A stretch of DNA of 64,000 bases from Martinezella rhizogenes (GTDB lineage Bacteria; Pseudomonadota; Alphaproteobacteria; Rhizobiales; Rhizobiaceae). A program made the position numbers and the translations under genes. This document shows, in pieces, positions 24,521 to 33,278 of this stretch; position 1 is the stretch's first letter; each line of letters starts with the position of its first letter. The notes beneath the pieces were generated by a model. That model was given only the letters and a program-made list of their open reading frames with translations. It did no database searches and was not told where the DNA came from. The stretch covers positions 186,001 to 250,000 of the forward strand of contig NZ_SGNY01000005.1 in NCBI RefSeq assembly GCF_007002745.1. Reading direction: 5' to 3'.

Positions 24521-26923
24521 ATGCTTACCCCCCGCGAACGCATCGAACGGCAGATGGCCGATCCATGGCTCGTTCGCCTGCACCGCAAGCTGAGCGCGCT
24601 GAAATCCACCGCAACCGTCATGCATACCGGCGCGCATCCGGATGATGAGCAGAACGGCCTCCTTGCCTATTTTCGCATGGAACTGGGCATGCGGATCATC
24701 ATCGCCTGTTCGACACGCGGCGAGGGCGGGCAGAATGCGCTGGGGCCGGAAAGGCTGGGGGCGCTCGGCGTCATTCGCTCACGGGAACTCGAAGAGGCCG
24801 CCCGTGTCATCGATGCCGACATAAGCTGGCTCGGCCACGGACCGGCGGATATGATCCACGATTTCGGCTTCTCCAAGGATGGCGACCAGACCTTCGGCCG
24901 CTGGGGGCAGCAGCGCATCGTCGAACGGCTGGTGCGGGCCTATCGCAAGGAACGGCCCGATATCGTCATTCCGACATTTCTCGATGTGCCGGGGCAGCAC
25001 GGGCATCACCGCGCCATGACGCGGGCTGCAAGAAGCGCGATTGCGCTGGCGGCCGATCCTTCCGCTTACCCTGAACATTTCTCCGAGGGGCTGAAGCCCT
25101 GGAAGGTGGCGAAGTTCTACCTTCCAGCATGGTCGGGCGGTGGCGATACCTATGATGACGAAGTACCGCCGCCGGAAACGACGCTGACGATCAATGCGGC
25201 CGGCAGGGAGCAGGCGACCGGTGCCGAATATGACCGTATCGGCGAATGGTCACGTTATTACCATGCCTCGCAGGGAATGGGGCACTGGCCGAAGCGGGCG
25301 CAGGAAGTCTGGCCGCTTCATCTCGAACTCTCTGCCACAGCCAATCGAGAAGAAGGATCGATCCTCGACAACCTGCCATCGACGCTTGCCGCCCTTGCCG
25401 GCGTTGCGGGGCTGGATGCCGAATCCCAGAAAGCGCTGGTCGAGGCCGAACAGGCCATCACCAGGGCGATTGCGGCCTTTCCCGACACGCGGGAAATCAC
25501 CAGATCGCTGCTGGATGCGGCAGCCCTTCTGCAAAAGGTGGATGAAGCCGCGGCAAGCGAATTCACGGACTTGCACGGCCACAGGATCACGCGCAAGCGG
25601 GCCGAGGTTGATGCTGCCATTCTGACGGCGCTTAATCTTTTCGAGCGGGCCTATGCCGAGCCGGCGGAGATCGTTCCGGGTGGGGAAACGTCGCTTTATG
25701 TGGAGCTTTCCGACCGGGCAGCCGAATTCGATGTCAAGGTCACACCGGTCCTTCCGAACGGAGTGTCGTCGTCCATCAGCTCGCTGGGACAGACGGTTGT
25801 CTTTTCTCTCACGGCCGATCAAAGCGCGGCTGTTTCAGGTCTCTATCAGCCGGACTGGAAAGCGGCAGGCGGCAACGGCCATGGTTTCGTACGTGTGGCT
25901 GCAACGCTTGAAGGGCGGGAGGTTTCCGCCCTCTTCGATCTCGAAGAACCGTTTTTCGTTACGCCGGCGCAGTCGCTCACGCTTTCGCCGGATGCTTTTC
26001 TCGTTCCGCTGGGACAAGGCCGGGACACACATGTGTTTCAGGCCCTCGTGAAAGGCGCGGATACACCGCTGTCATTCAGGAGCGCCGGCGGCTGGAATGT
26101 GCAAAAATCGGGAGACGACTGGATTGCCGAACGCACGGGCGAGGGCGCGGCGGGGCTTGCACAGCTTGAGGCGATTTCCGGTTCGCAGCCGGCCTTCCAG
26201 ATCACCCCCATCGCCTATCCGCATATTGGCCGGGCGCGGTTTCTTGCGCCATCCGTCATGAAAATCCTGTCGCTGGACCTGAAGCTGCCCAAGGGCGCGC
26301 GGATCGGTTATGTCGGCGGCGGTGCGGACCGGGTCGGTTCATGGCTGTCGCGCATGGGGCTCGATGTCACCGAACTCGACGCGCAGGCGCTCGGCGGCGA
26401 TCTCTCGTCTTTCACGACAATTGTCGTCGGCATATTCGCCTTCGGCATCCGCAGGGATCTCTCTGCTGCGACGGAGAAGCTCCATCGCTTTGTCGAAAAC
26501 GGCGGCCATCTGGTCACGCTCTATCACCGACCGACCGACGGATGGAACCCGGAGACAACGCCGGTCCGGCGTCTTGAAATCGGCAAACCGTCGCTGCGCT
26601 GGCGGGTAACGGACCCGAAGGCGGAGGTGACGGTGCTGTTGCCCGACCATCCGCTGCTTGCCGGGCCCAATGTCATCGATGCCGCCGACTGGGCGGGCTG
26701 GGACAAGGAGCGCGGGCTTTATTTCGCTTCGCGCTGGGATGATGTCTATGAGCCATTGCTCGCCATGCATGATGTTGACGAGCAGCCGCTGAAGGGGGCG
26801 CTGGTCTCGGGCATCATTGGCAAGGGCCGGCATACCCATACCAGCCTCGTGCTGCATCACCAGATGGACAAGCTTGTACCGGGGGCGTTCCGCCTCATGG
26901 CAAACCTTGTGCAACCGGCGTGA
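24521..26923 (+). CDS. PIG-L family deacetylase with large C-terminal extension
   Basis: An 800-residue protein starting MLTPRERIERQMADP behind GGAGGAGA. Residues about 30-280 are a PIG-L (LmbE) zinc deacetylase with AHPDDE at 38-43 and the second metal motif GQHGHHRA near 159. Family members remove N-acetyl groups from amino sugars (GlcNAc-PI, mycothiol and bacillithiol precursors). Residues about 430-580 look like beta-sandwich segments. The last 220 residues (ARIGYVGGGADRVGSWLSRMGLDVTELD...GGHLVTLYHRP) resemble a class I glutamine-amidotransferase-like/ThuA-like fold. There is no signal peptide, so it should act in the cytoplasm on an imported N-acetylated glycoconjugate. Confidence 0.85.
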   Translation: MLTPRERIERQMADPWLVRLHRKLSALKSTATVMHTGAHPDDEQNGLLAYFRMELGMRIIIACSTRGEGGQNALGPERLGALGVIRSRELEEAARVIDADISWLGHGPADMIHDFGFSKDGDQTFGRWGQQRIVERLVRAYRKERPDIVIPTFLDVPGQHGHHRAMTRAARSAIALAADPSAYPEHFSEGLKPWKVAKFYLPAWSGGGDTYDDEVPPPETTLTINAAGREQATGAEYDRIGEWSRYYHASQGMGHWPKRAQEVWPLHLELSATANREEGSILDNLPSTLAALAGVAGLDAESQKALVEAEQAITRAIAAFPDTREITRSLLDAAALLQKVDEAAASEFTDLHGHRITRKRAEVDAAILTALNLFERAYAEPAEIVPGGETSLYVELSDRAAEFDVKVTPVLPNGVSSSISSLGQTVVFSLTADQSAAVSGLYQPDWKAAGGNGHGFVRVAATLEGREVSALFDLEEPFFVTPAQSLTLSPDAFLVPLGQGRDTHVFQALVKGADTPLSFRSAGGWNVQKSGDDWIAERTGEGAAGLAQLEAISGSQPAFQITPIAYPHIGRARFLAPSVMKILSLDLKLPKGARIGYVGGGADRVGSWLSRMGLDVTELDAQALGGDLSSFTTIVVGIFAFGIRRDLSAATEKLHRFVENGGHLVTLYHRPTDGWNPETTPVRRLEIGKPSLRWRVTDPKAEVTVLLPDHPLLAGPNVIDAADWAGWDKERGLYFASRWDDVYEPLLAMHDVDEQPLKGALVSGIIGKGRHTHTSLVLHHQMDKLVPGAFRLMANLVQPA

Positions 26924-27831
26924 ATGGCGACGGACAAAGTGAGAAACAGGAAAACCCGCGCGAAACCGATACGCGCGCGGGTATCGGCTGGCTGTTGCTG
27001 GACATGACGCTTGTTGCGGGAGGAATGACTGCGCTCGTCAAGGCGCAGGGCGTTACCTATCCCGCCTTCCAGCTCGTCTTCATCAGGGCGATGATCGGCC
27101 TCATCTTCATCCTGCCTTTGATCTGGCGGCACAGGATGGAGATGCTGCGCGTCAAATATCCCTGGCGCAACCTCTTCCGAATCTGCTGCAACGCCATCGC
27201 GCTCACGAGCAATTTCATCGCCATCACCCTGCTGCCGCTTGCCACCGTTAACGCCATCGGCTTCTCCCGACCGCTGGTGACGATGGCGATGGCGGTTGCC
27301 TTTCTCGGCGAAAGGGTGAGCCGATATCGCTGGGCCGGAGCCTGTCTTGCCTTTGCCGGCGTGCTCGTGGTTATCGGGCCGGGTGGGGCGGAGTTTAACG
27401 CAGGCGTGCTCGTGGTCCTTGTGTCGGTGGTGTTCGGCGCACTCGCGGTGATCCAGACCCGGGCGCTGCGGCAGGAAAACACCACGGTCATGATGGTGTT
27501 TTATACCGTCGGCCTTGCCGTCATCACTGCCGTTCCGGCGATCTGGACGTGGAAGCCGGTTGCGCCGCTCGACTGGGGTCCGCTGCTGGCCATCGGGCTT
27601 CTGGCGCAGATGGGGCAATATTGCTTCCTGCGGGCCTACCGTATCGCCGATGCCAGCGTTCTCGCACCCGTCAGCTATCTCTCGATCCTGTTCGTCACGG
27701 CTGTCGGATATTTCCTGTTTGATGAGGTGCCGGAAACCCGCGTCGTGCTCGGCATCGCCATCATCCTCGTTTCGTTGCAGTCCACCGCAATTGTGGAATA
27801 TGTCTTGAAGACGCTGCGGCGCCGAAAATAG
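26920..27831 (+). CDS. DMT-superfamily (EamA) transporter
   Basis: A 303-residue inner-membrane protein with ten predicted spans in two EamA repeats; the first includes FIRAMIGLIFILPLIWRHRMEML and the second GLLAQMGQYCFLRAYRIADASVLAPVSYLSILF. The frame opens at a GTG at 26920 that overlaps the PIG-L stop (GTGA), implying coupling; the nearby ATG at 26924 is out of frame. Relatives export metabolites or amino acids. Here it could expel a by-product of the deacetylase/lyase route. It converges on the next gene with an 11-bp gap. Confidence 0.88.
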   Translation: MNGDGQSEKQENPRETDTRAGIGWLLLDMTLVAGGMTALVKAQGVTYPAFQLVFIRAMIGLIFILPLIWRHRMEMLRVKYPWRNLFRICCNAIALTSNFIAITLLPLATVNAIGFSRPLVTMAMAVAFLGERVSRYRWAGACLAFAGVLVVIGPGGAEFNAGVLVVLVSVVFGALAVIQTRALRQENTTVMMVFYTVGLAVITAVPAIWTWKPVAPLDWGPLLAIGLLAQMGQYCFLRAYRIADASVLAPVSYLSILFVTAVGYFLFDEVPETRVVLGIAIILVSLQSTAIVEYVLKTLRRRK

Positions 27832-27842
27832 CGGAAACGCCC

Positions 27843-28310
27843 TTACCGCTGGAATTCCATGACCCTCAGCCGAATCCAGTTCAAGGTCGCGAGTTTGGCG
27901 CGATCGTAAAAGGAACGGGCGAAGCGCACATAACGCATGATCCAGGCGAGCCAGGCATAGGTGAGGAGCTTTTCCCTGCCCGCGTGATAGATGCGTTCGA
28001 CGATCAGGAAGGTTGCCAGATGGGCAACGATCGTCAGACCGATCCCGGTCTTCATTGCGCCGTGGGCAATCAGGAGAAGGCCGACGATCTTCATGGGTTC
28101 GGCAATCGCGAAGGGCACGGCAAGACAGAGCAGGATGGCGAGACGCGGCAAGCCGGCAATCCGGTTTTCCAGTCGCCTGATGAATGTCAGGCCGGATATG
28201 GTTCTGATAATGGGCCGGTAAAGCGGCCGGAAAATGCCGTCGAGGATCAGGGCAAATATGATGATTGCCCTGATTGGAAAGACGAGGATCGTGCGGATTT
28301 TGCTGTTCAC
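27843..28310 (-). CDS. Small membrane protein of unknown function
   Basis: A 155-residue protein I do not recognise. The likely start is a GTG at 28310 (VNSKIRTILVFPIRAIIIF) with GGAGA about 10 bp upstream; the longer reading would run back into the AraC gene. It shows about three to four hydrophobic segments (ILVFPIRAIIIFALILDGIF; LAILLCLAVPFAIAEPMKIVGLLLIAHG; GIGLTIVAHLATFLIVERIY) and a basic, aromatic C-terminus. It lies 74 bp downstream of the AraC gene in the same direction. Confidence 0.6.
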   Translation of the reverse strand: MNSKIRTILVFPIRAIIIFALILDGIFRPLYRPIIRTISGLTFIRRLENRIAGLPRLAILLCLAVPFAIAEPMKIVGLLLIAHGAMKTGIGLTIVAHLATFLIVERIYHAGREKLLTYAWLAWIMRYVRFARSFYDRAKLATLNWIRLRVMEFQR

Positions 28311-28384
28311 CTCAGCCGTGTCTCCAAAGAGGTTGTTCCCCTCATTCTTAATCGCCTGAAACGTGGCAAAAGGAAGTTGGTTTT

Positions 28385-29278
28385 TCAGCTTCCGTCCTGC
28401 CGAACACTCGCATACATGCCGGTGGTGCGAAATTCGCTGGGGTTGGTGCCATAGAGCCTGCGGAAGACCTTGGAAAAATAGTTCGGGTCCTCGAAACCGC
28501 ACAGCACGGACACTTCCTTGACGGGAATATTCCCGGCCGTGGTCAGCAGTTTTGCCGCCCGCCGCAATCGCCGCTGCAGCACGAATTCAGCCGGCGGCAA
28601 CCCTTCGCTCGCCGTGAAGATGCGGGAAAAATGCGCGCGGCTGAGGCCGGCCACCGCCGCAAGGTCGCTGACCGAAAGCCGCTCACCGAGATGGCTGTCT
28701 ATATAGCTCAGCACCTGCTGCAGGGTGCGATATTCACCGCCGAAAGACGGGTGCGAGCCGAAGACATCGTCGTAAAGCGTCATCGCTGCCTCATAGGCCA
28801 CGGCGGAGGCGGCGCCTGGCGTCTCCGCGCCATTAACGAGGCGTGAGCAGCATTCGGCAAGGTGATCGACGGTTTCGGATTGGAGCTTGAGGATCGGGCC
28901 GGTGACGGCGAGGATATTGCGGTGAATGCGCAGCGCCTCTTCGCCATTCATGGAAATCCAGAAGAATTCCCATTCCTTGCCTTCCTCCAGCCAGTAGCGG
29001 TGATTGTGCGGGATCAGCAGCAGCAGGGTTTCGCCCGGCCTCACCACATAGTGGCGGTTCTCGTAGCGCAGATTGCCCTGTCCGCCGATGCAATATTGCA
29101 GCACGGTGAAGGGCGTCTGGCCGCGCTTGCGCCCATCCCAGTCATAATTACCGCCGCGGCGGATTTCATAACCGCTGCTGGTTGGCATGGTGTGCAGCGT
29201 CTGGCGGCCGCGCGGCAGCGAGACGGTGCGCATGCCGGGTCCCTGATCGATCAAATCGCGCAGCACAAAATTACCCAT
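28385..29278 (-). CDS. agpT: AraC-family activator of alpha-galactoside use (AgpT-like)
   Basis: A 297-residue regulator with an N-terminal cupin (sugar-sensing) domain, including the RPGETLLLLIPHNHRYWLEEGKEWEFFWISMNG stretch, and a C-terminal double helix-turn-helix (LSVSDLAAVAGLSRAHFSRIFTASEGLPPAEFVLQRRLRRAAKLL; FEDPNYFSKVFRRLYGTNPSEFR). It is divergent from the alpha-galactosidase/transport operon, the same arrangement as agpT in Sinorhizobium meliloti, where the AraC protein activates the agp genes with galactosides. Paired GCATAATCC repeats in the gap are candidate binding sites. Confidence 0.85.
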   Translation of the reverse strand: MGNFVLRDLIDQGPGMRTVSLPRGRQTLHTMPTSSGYEIRRGGNYDWDGRKRGQTPFTVLQYCIGGQGNLRYENRHYVVRPGETLLLLIPHNHRYWLEEGKEWEFFWISMNGEEALRIHRNILAVTGPILKLQSETVDHLAECCSRLVNGAETPGAASAVAYEAAMTLYDDVFGSHPSFGGEYRTLQQVLSYIDSHLGERLSVSDLAAVAGLSRAHFSRIFTASEGLPPAEFVLQRRLRRAAKLLTTAGNIPVKEVSVLCGFEDPNYFSKVFRRLYGTNPSEFRTTGMYASVRQDGS

Positions 29279-29282
29279 GAAA

Positions 29283-29326
29283 GCATAATCCTTCTCTGGT
29301 CCTATCCGTCTTTATACGCATAATCC
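29283..29326. promoter_or_regulatory. Direct repeats between the AraC gene and the alpha-galactosidase operon
   Basis: Two exact copies of GCATAATCC (29283-29291 and 29318-29326), 35 bp apart centre to centre, lie in the 197-bp divergent gap. AraC-type activators commonly use direct repeats. The first copy overlaps the Shine-Dalgarno of the AraC gene on the minus strand, so part of its conservation may have that cause. Confidence 0.4.
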
Positions 29327-29475
29327 CGATCCGAGGAGACAGCCAGCGGGATATTGCTGCTGAAAAATTAGGAGGAAGGCCGGTTTTCCGGGATTCTCAA
29401 GGGTATTTTTCTGCAGCGCCATTTCACGATCCTTCGGCCCGTTTCACCCGTTCGATTTGCAACAGAGGTGGCGTT

Positions 29476-30942
29476 ATGAGTTTCAAAATCGCTATTATTG
29501 GCGCAGGCAGCGTCGGTTTCACGAAAAAACTGTTCACCGATCTCCTGTGCGTGCCGGAGTTTCGCGACATTGAAGTCGCGCTGACGGATATCAGCCAGCA
29601 CAATCTCGATATGATCAAGGCGATCCTTGAAAAGATCGTCGAGGCCAATGGTTTCCCGGTGAAGGTGACAGCCGATACCAATCGCCGCCGTGCGCTCGAG
29701 GGTGCGAAATACATCATCAGCTGCGTGCGGGTCGGCGGTCTGGAGGCCTATGCCGATGATATCCGCATTCCGCTGAAATATGGCATCGACCAATGCGTGG
29801 GCGATACGATCTGCGCCGGCGGCATCCTCTATGGCCAGCGCAACATTCCCGTCATTCTGGATTTCTGCAAGGATATTCGCGAAGTCGCGGCACCGGGTGC
29901 AAAATTCCTGAACTATGCCAACCCGATGGCCATGAACACCTGGGCGGCCATCGAATATGGCAAGGTGGATACGGTCGGTCTCTGCCACGGCGTGCAGCAC
30001 GGTGCGGAACAGATCGCCGAAATTCTTGGCGCCAAAAGCGTGTCGGAGCTGGATTACATCTGCTCCGGCATCAACCACCAGACATGGTTCATCGATCTAA
30101 GGCTCAACGGCCGCAAGATCGGCAAGGAAGAGTTGGTCGCCGCCTTCGAGGCGCATCCGGTCTTCTCGCAGCAGGAGAAGTTGCGCATCGACGTGCTGAA
30201 GCGTTTCGGTGTTTATTCGACCGAAAGCAACGGCCATCTCTCGGAATATCTGCCGTGGTATCGCAAGCGGCCGGAGGAAATCGCCCGCTGGATCGACATG
30301 TCCGACTGGATTCACGGCGAAACCGGCGGCTATCTCCGCCACTCGACCGAAACGCGCAACTGGTTCGAAACCGAATTTCCGCAGTTTCTCGCCTCGGCTG
30401 CCAAGCCGATCGATCCGGCGAAGCGTTCCAACGAACATGCCAGCCATATTCTCGAGGCGCTGGAGACGGGACGTGTCTATCGCGGCCATTTCAACGTCAA
30501 GAACAACGGCGTCATCAGCAATCTGCCCGCTGATGCCATTATCGAGTCGCCCGGCTTCGTCGACCGTTTCGGCATCAACATGGTGTCCGGCATCACGCTG
30601 CCGGAAGCCTGCGCTGCCACCTGCATGGCCTCCATAAATGTCCAGCGCATGTCTGTGCATGCGGCGGTGAGCGGCGATATCGATCTCTTGAAGCTTGCCG
30701 TGCTGCATGACCCGCTGGTCGGTGCCGTCGCGACGCCGGAAGAGGTCTGGCAGATGGTGGACGAGATGGTCGTCGCGCAGGCGCGCTGGCTGCCGCAATA
30801 TGCCGATGCCGTGCCGGCGGCGAAGGAGCGTCTTGCCAAATCCAGCGTCAAGACCCGTGACTGGGCGGGGGCTGCGCGCCGCAACGTGCGTTCCATCGAG
30901 GAATTGCGGGCCGAAAAATCGGCGCTGAAAAAGGCTGTTTGA
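29476..30942 (+). CDS. melA: Alpha-galactosidase, glycoside hydrolase family 4 (MelA/AgaL1-like)
   Basis: A 488-residue GH4 enzyme that uses NAD+, a divalent metal and redox-assisted elimination to cleave alpha-galactosides in the cytoplasm. The Rossmann motif is IGAGSVGFTKKLF at the N-terminus. The metal-site Cys/His segments are GLCHGVQHG and GINHQTWF, and the NYANPMAMNT stretch is typical. It heads the operon with the agp-type transporter and is expected to split imported melibiose, raffinose or galactinol. A second GH4 gene closes the same operon (37127-38500). Confidence 0.92.
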   Translation: MSFKIAIIGAGSVGFTKKLFTDLLCVPEFRDIEVALTDISQHNLDMIKAILEKIVEANGFPVKVTADTNRRRALEGAKYIISCVRVGGLEAYADDIRIPLKYGIDQCVGDTICAGGILYGQRNIPVILDFCKDIREVAAPGAKFLNYANPMAMNTWAAIEYGKVDTVGLCHGVQHGAEQIAEILGAKSVSELDYICSGINHQTWFIDLRLNGRKIGKEELVAAFEAHPVFSQQEKLRIDVLKRFGVYSTESNGHLSEYLPWYRKRPEEIARWIDMSDWIHGETGGYLRHSTETRNWFETEFPQFLASAAKPIDPAKRSNEHASHILEALETGRVYRGHFNVKNNGVISNLPADAIIESPGFVDRFGINMVSGITLPEACAATCMASINVQRMSVHAAVSGDIDLLKLAVLHDPLVGAVATPEEVWQMVDEMVVAQARWLPQYADAVPAAKERLAKSSVKTRDWAGAARRNVRSIEELRAEKSALKKAV

Positions 30943-31046
30943 GGAAAAGCATGGGAACAGGCCAGCGGCGAAAGGGAGTTCGCCGCCCGGTCATAACGAT
31001 CACAGAGGGTGGGCGGTCGAAGAGCTGCCATTTGGGAGGAATGACG

Positions 31047-33134
31047 ATGTTACTTCAACGCAGGATCGGTATCATCTCGGCACTGGGACTTGGTGTTTCG
31101 ATGATCGCACTCAATGCGAATGCCTTCGAGACCACCACGCCGCCGGAGCCGCCGCAATTTCCGGCGGAAGGCAAGATCAATTATGTCGCGCGCGACTCTA
31201 TCCTCGAATTCAAGGCGCTGCCTGATTACAGCGAACCCGACTGGGTGAGCGAGAAGTTTGAAAAGACCGGCAAGCTGCCGCCGTTGAAAGAGCGCCTGCC
31301 GGAAGAGCCGCTGGTGTACAAGACGGGCAATATGGCGGATGGCACCGGCGTTTATGGTGACACCATGCGCCATGTGGTCGGCGGCAGGCCGGAGGGCTGG
31401 AACTACATTGCCGGCCAGAGCCAGGGCTGGGGCGGCATCGATATCGCGCTTTCCGAATGCCTCACACGCACCGCGCCGCTTTTCCAGGTGGATGCCAAGG
31501 ACACCGAACCGCTGCCCAATCTGGCCAAAAGCTGGGAATGGTCCGAGGACGGCCACAAGCTGACCATGCATCTGGTTAAAGGTGCCAAGTGGTCGGACGG
31601 CGAAGCCTTCAACGCCGATGACGTGATGTTCTATTGGGAAGATGCCGTCGTCGATCCCAATGTCTCGCCGCTCGGCGGCGGTGCGTCGCCCGAGGCTTTC
31701 GGTGAGGGAACGACGCTCAAAAAGATCGATGACTACACCGTCGAATGGACCTTCAAGGCGGCTTTTCCCAAGCAGTATCTCTATACCATGGCCTATCCGA
31801 GCTTCTGCCCCGGACCGTCGCATATTCTCAAACCCCAGCATCCGAAATATTCCAAGAACACCTATAACCAGTTCAAGAACGCTTTCCCGCCGGAATATAT
31901 GAACATGCCGGTGATGGGCGCATGGGTGCCGGTCGCCTATCGGCCAGATGATATCATCGTGCTCAGGCGCAATCCCTATTACTGGAAGGTTGATGAAAAG
32001 GGCCAGCAGCTGCCCTACCTCAACGAGGTCCATTACAAGCTTTCCACCTGGGCGGACCGCGATGTGCAGGCAGTCGCCGGATCGGGCGATTTCTCCAATC
32101 TCGAACAGCCGGAAAACTTCGTCGCCTCGCTGAAACGCGCCGCAGACCCCAATGCGCCGGCCCGCCTTGCCTTTGGGCCGCGGCTTATCGGCTATAATCT
32201 GCAGATGAATTTTTCCGCCAATGGCTGGGGCAATCCGGATGAGCGCGGGCAGGCGATCCGCGAGCTGAACCGCAACGAGGTGTTCCGTCAGGCCGTGACA
32301 TCAGCCCTCGACCGCAAGGCGATCGGCGACTCGCTGGTGAAGGGGCCGTTCACGGCGATCTATCCGGGCGGTATTTCCTCGGGCACCAGCTTTTATGATC
32401 GCGCCTCCACGGTCTATTACCCCTTCAACCTCGAGGCCGCCAAGGCAGCACTTGCCTCGATCGGCCTGAAGGACACCGATGGCGATGGCTTCCTGAATTT
32501 CCCCAAGGAAACGCTTGGGGGCCGCAACGTCGAAATTACCCTTCTCGTCAATAACGGCTATGCGACGGACAAGAGCCTTGCGGAAGGTCTCGTCGGCCAG
32601 ATGGCGAAACTCGGCCTGCGCGTTGTCATCAACAGCCTCGATTCCAACCAGCGCGATGCGGCCCATTATGGCGGACAGTTCGATTGGCTGGTGCGGCGCA
32701 ACTCCACCGAGCTTTCATCCGTGGTGCAGAATACCGAGCAGCTTGCCCCTGTCGGCCCGCGCACCAGCTGGAACCACCGCTCGCCCGAAGGCAAGGAGCT
32801 GGATCTGATGCCGTTCGAGAAGGAGATGGCCGATCTGGTGCGGAAATTCATTTCCTCGCAGGACAACGCCGAACGGGCCGAGCTGATGAAGCAATATCAG
32901 AAGGTCTACACGCAGAACCTCTATACGATTGGTCTCACCGAATATCCCGGTGCACTCATCGTCAACAAGCGTTTCTCGAATGTGCCGCAGGGCACGCCGA
33001 TCTTCATGTTCAACTGGGCTGAAGACGCCATCATCCGCGAACGCCTGTGGGTCGCGGCCGACAAGCAGGGCAAATACGAACTCTTCCCTGAGCAGCTTCC
33101 CGGCAAGCCGGGTGAGGGCGGCCCGATCAACTAA
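31047..33134 (+). CDS. agpA: Alpha-galactoside ABC transporter binding protein (AgpA/MelB-like, oligopeptide family 5)
   Basis: A 695-residue family 5 solute-binding protein, larger than DppA (about 535) but normal for the AgpA group. I start at the ATG at 31047, 7 bp after GGGAGG. The signal peptide is MLLQRRIGIISALGLGVSMIALNANA. Internal marks include the family motif LTMHLVKGAKWSDGEAFNADDVMFYWE. Although it belongs to the peptide-binder fold, the operon and the S. meliloti and A. fabrum precedents point to raffinose, melibiose and galactinol. A stem-loop follows the stop immediately. Confidence 0.88.
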   Translation: MLLQRRIGIISALGLGVSMIALNANAFETTTPPEPPQFPAEGKINYVARDSILEFKALPDYSEPDWVSEKFEKTGKLPPLKERLPEEPLVYKTGNMADGTGVYGDTMRHVVGGRPEGWNYIAGQSQGWGGIDIALSECLTRTAPLFQVDAKDTEPLPNLAKSWEWSEDGHKLTMHLVKGAKWSDGEAFNADDVMFYWEDAVVDPNVSPLGGGASPEAFGEGTTLKKIDDYTVEWTFKAAFPKQYLYTMAYPSFCPGPSHILKPQHPKYSKNTYNQFKNAFPPEYMNMPVMGAWVPVAYRPDDIIVLRRNPYYWKVDEKGQQLPYLNEVHYKLSTWADRDVQAVAGSGDFSNLEQPENFVASLKRAADPNAPARLAFGPRLIGYNLQMNFSANGWGNPDERGQAIRELNRNEVFRQAVTSALDRKAIGDSLVKGPFTAIYPGGISSGTSFYDRASTVYYPFNLEAAKAALASIGLKDTDGDGFLNFPKETLGGRNVEITLLVNNGYATDKSLAEGLVGQMAKLGLRVVINSLDSNQRDAAHYGGQFDWLVRRNSTELSSVVQNTEQLAPVGPRTSWNHRSPEGKELDLMPFEKEMADLVRKFISSQDNAERAELMKQYQKVYTQNLYTIGLTEYPGALIVNKRFSNVPQGTPIFMFNWAEDAIIRERLWVAADKQGKYELFPEQLPGKPGEGGPIN

Positions 33135-33135
33135 A

Positions 33136-33180
33136 GCATTTCCAGTAAAAGTGCGTAGCGGTTTTACGTCCGGAAAATGC
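33136..33180. repeat. Rhizobial intergenic palindrome between agpA and agpB
   Basis: A 45-bp imperfect inverted repeat: GCATTTCCAGTAAAAG on the left, GTTTTACGTCCGGAAAATGC on the right. Very similar GCATTTcc...ggAAATGC hairpins are scattered through Agrobacterium and Rhizobium genomes (from general knowledge). Here it separates the binding-protein gene from the permeases and may stabilise the agpA message. Confidence 0.65.
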
Positions 33181-33278
33181 GAAACTTGAAGAACTCCTCC
33201 CGGAGAACACCCGGTACCGGTCGCGCGTGAAGCGCGGCCGGAGACACACGGCCCATCCAAACCGAGGAAGACCGTTCG

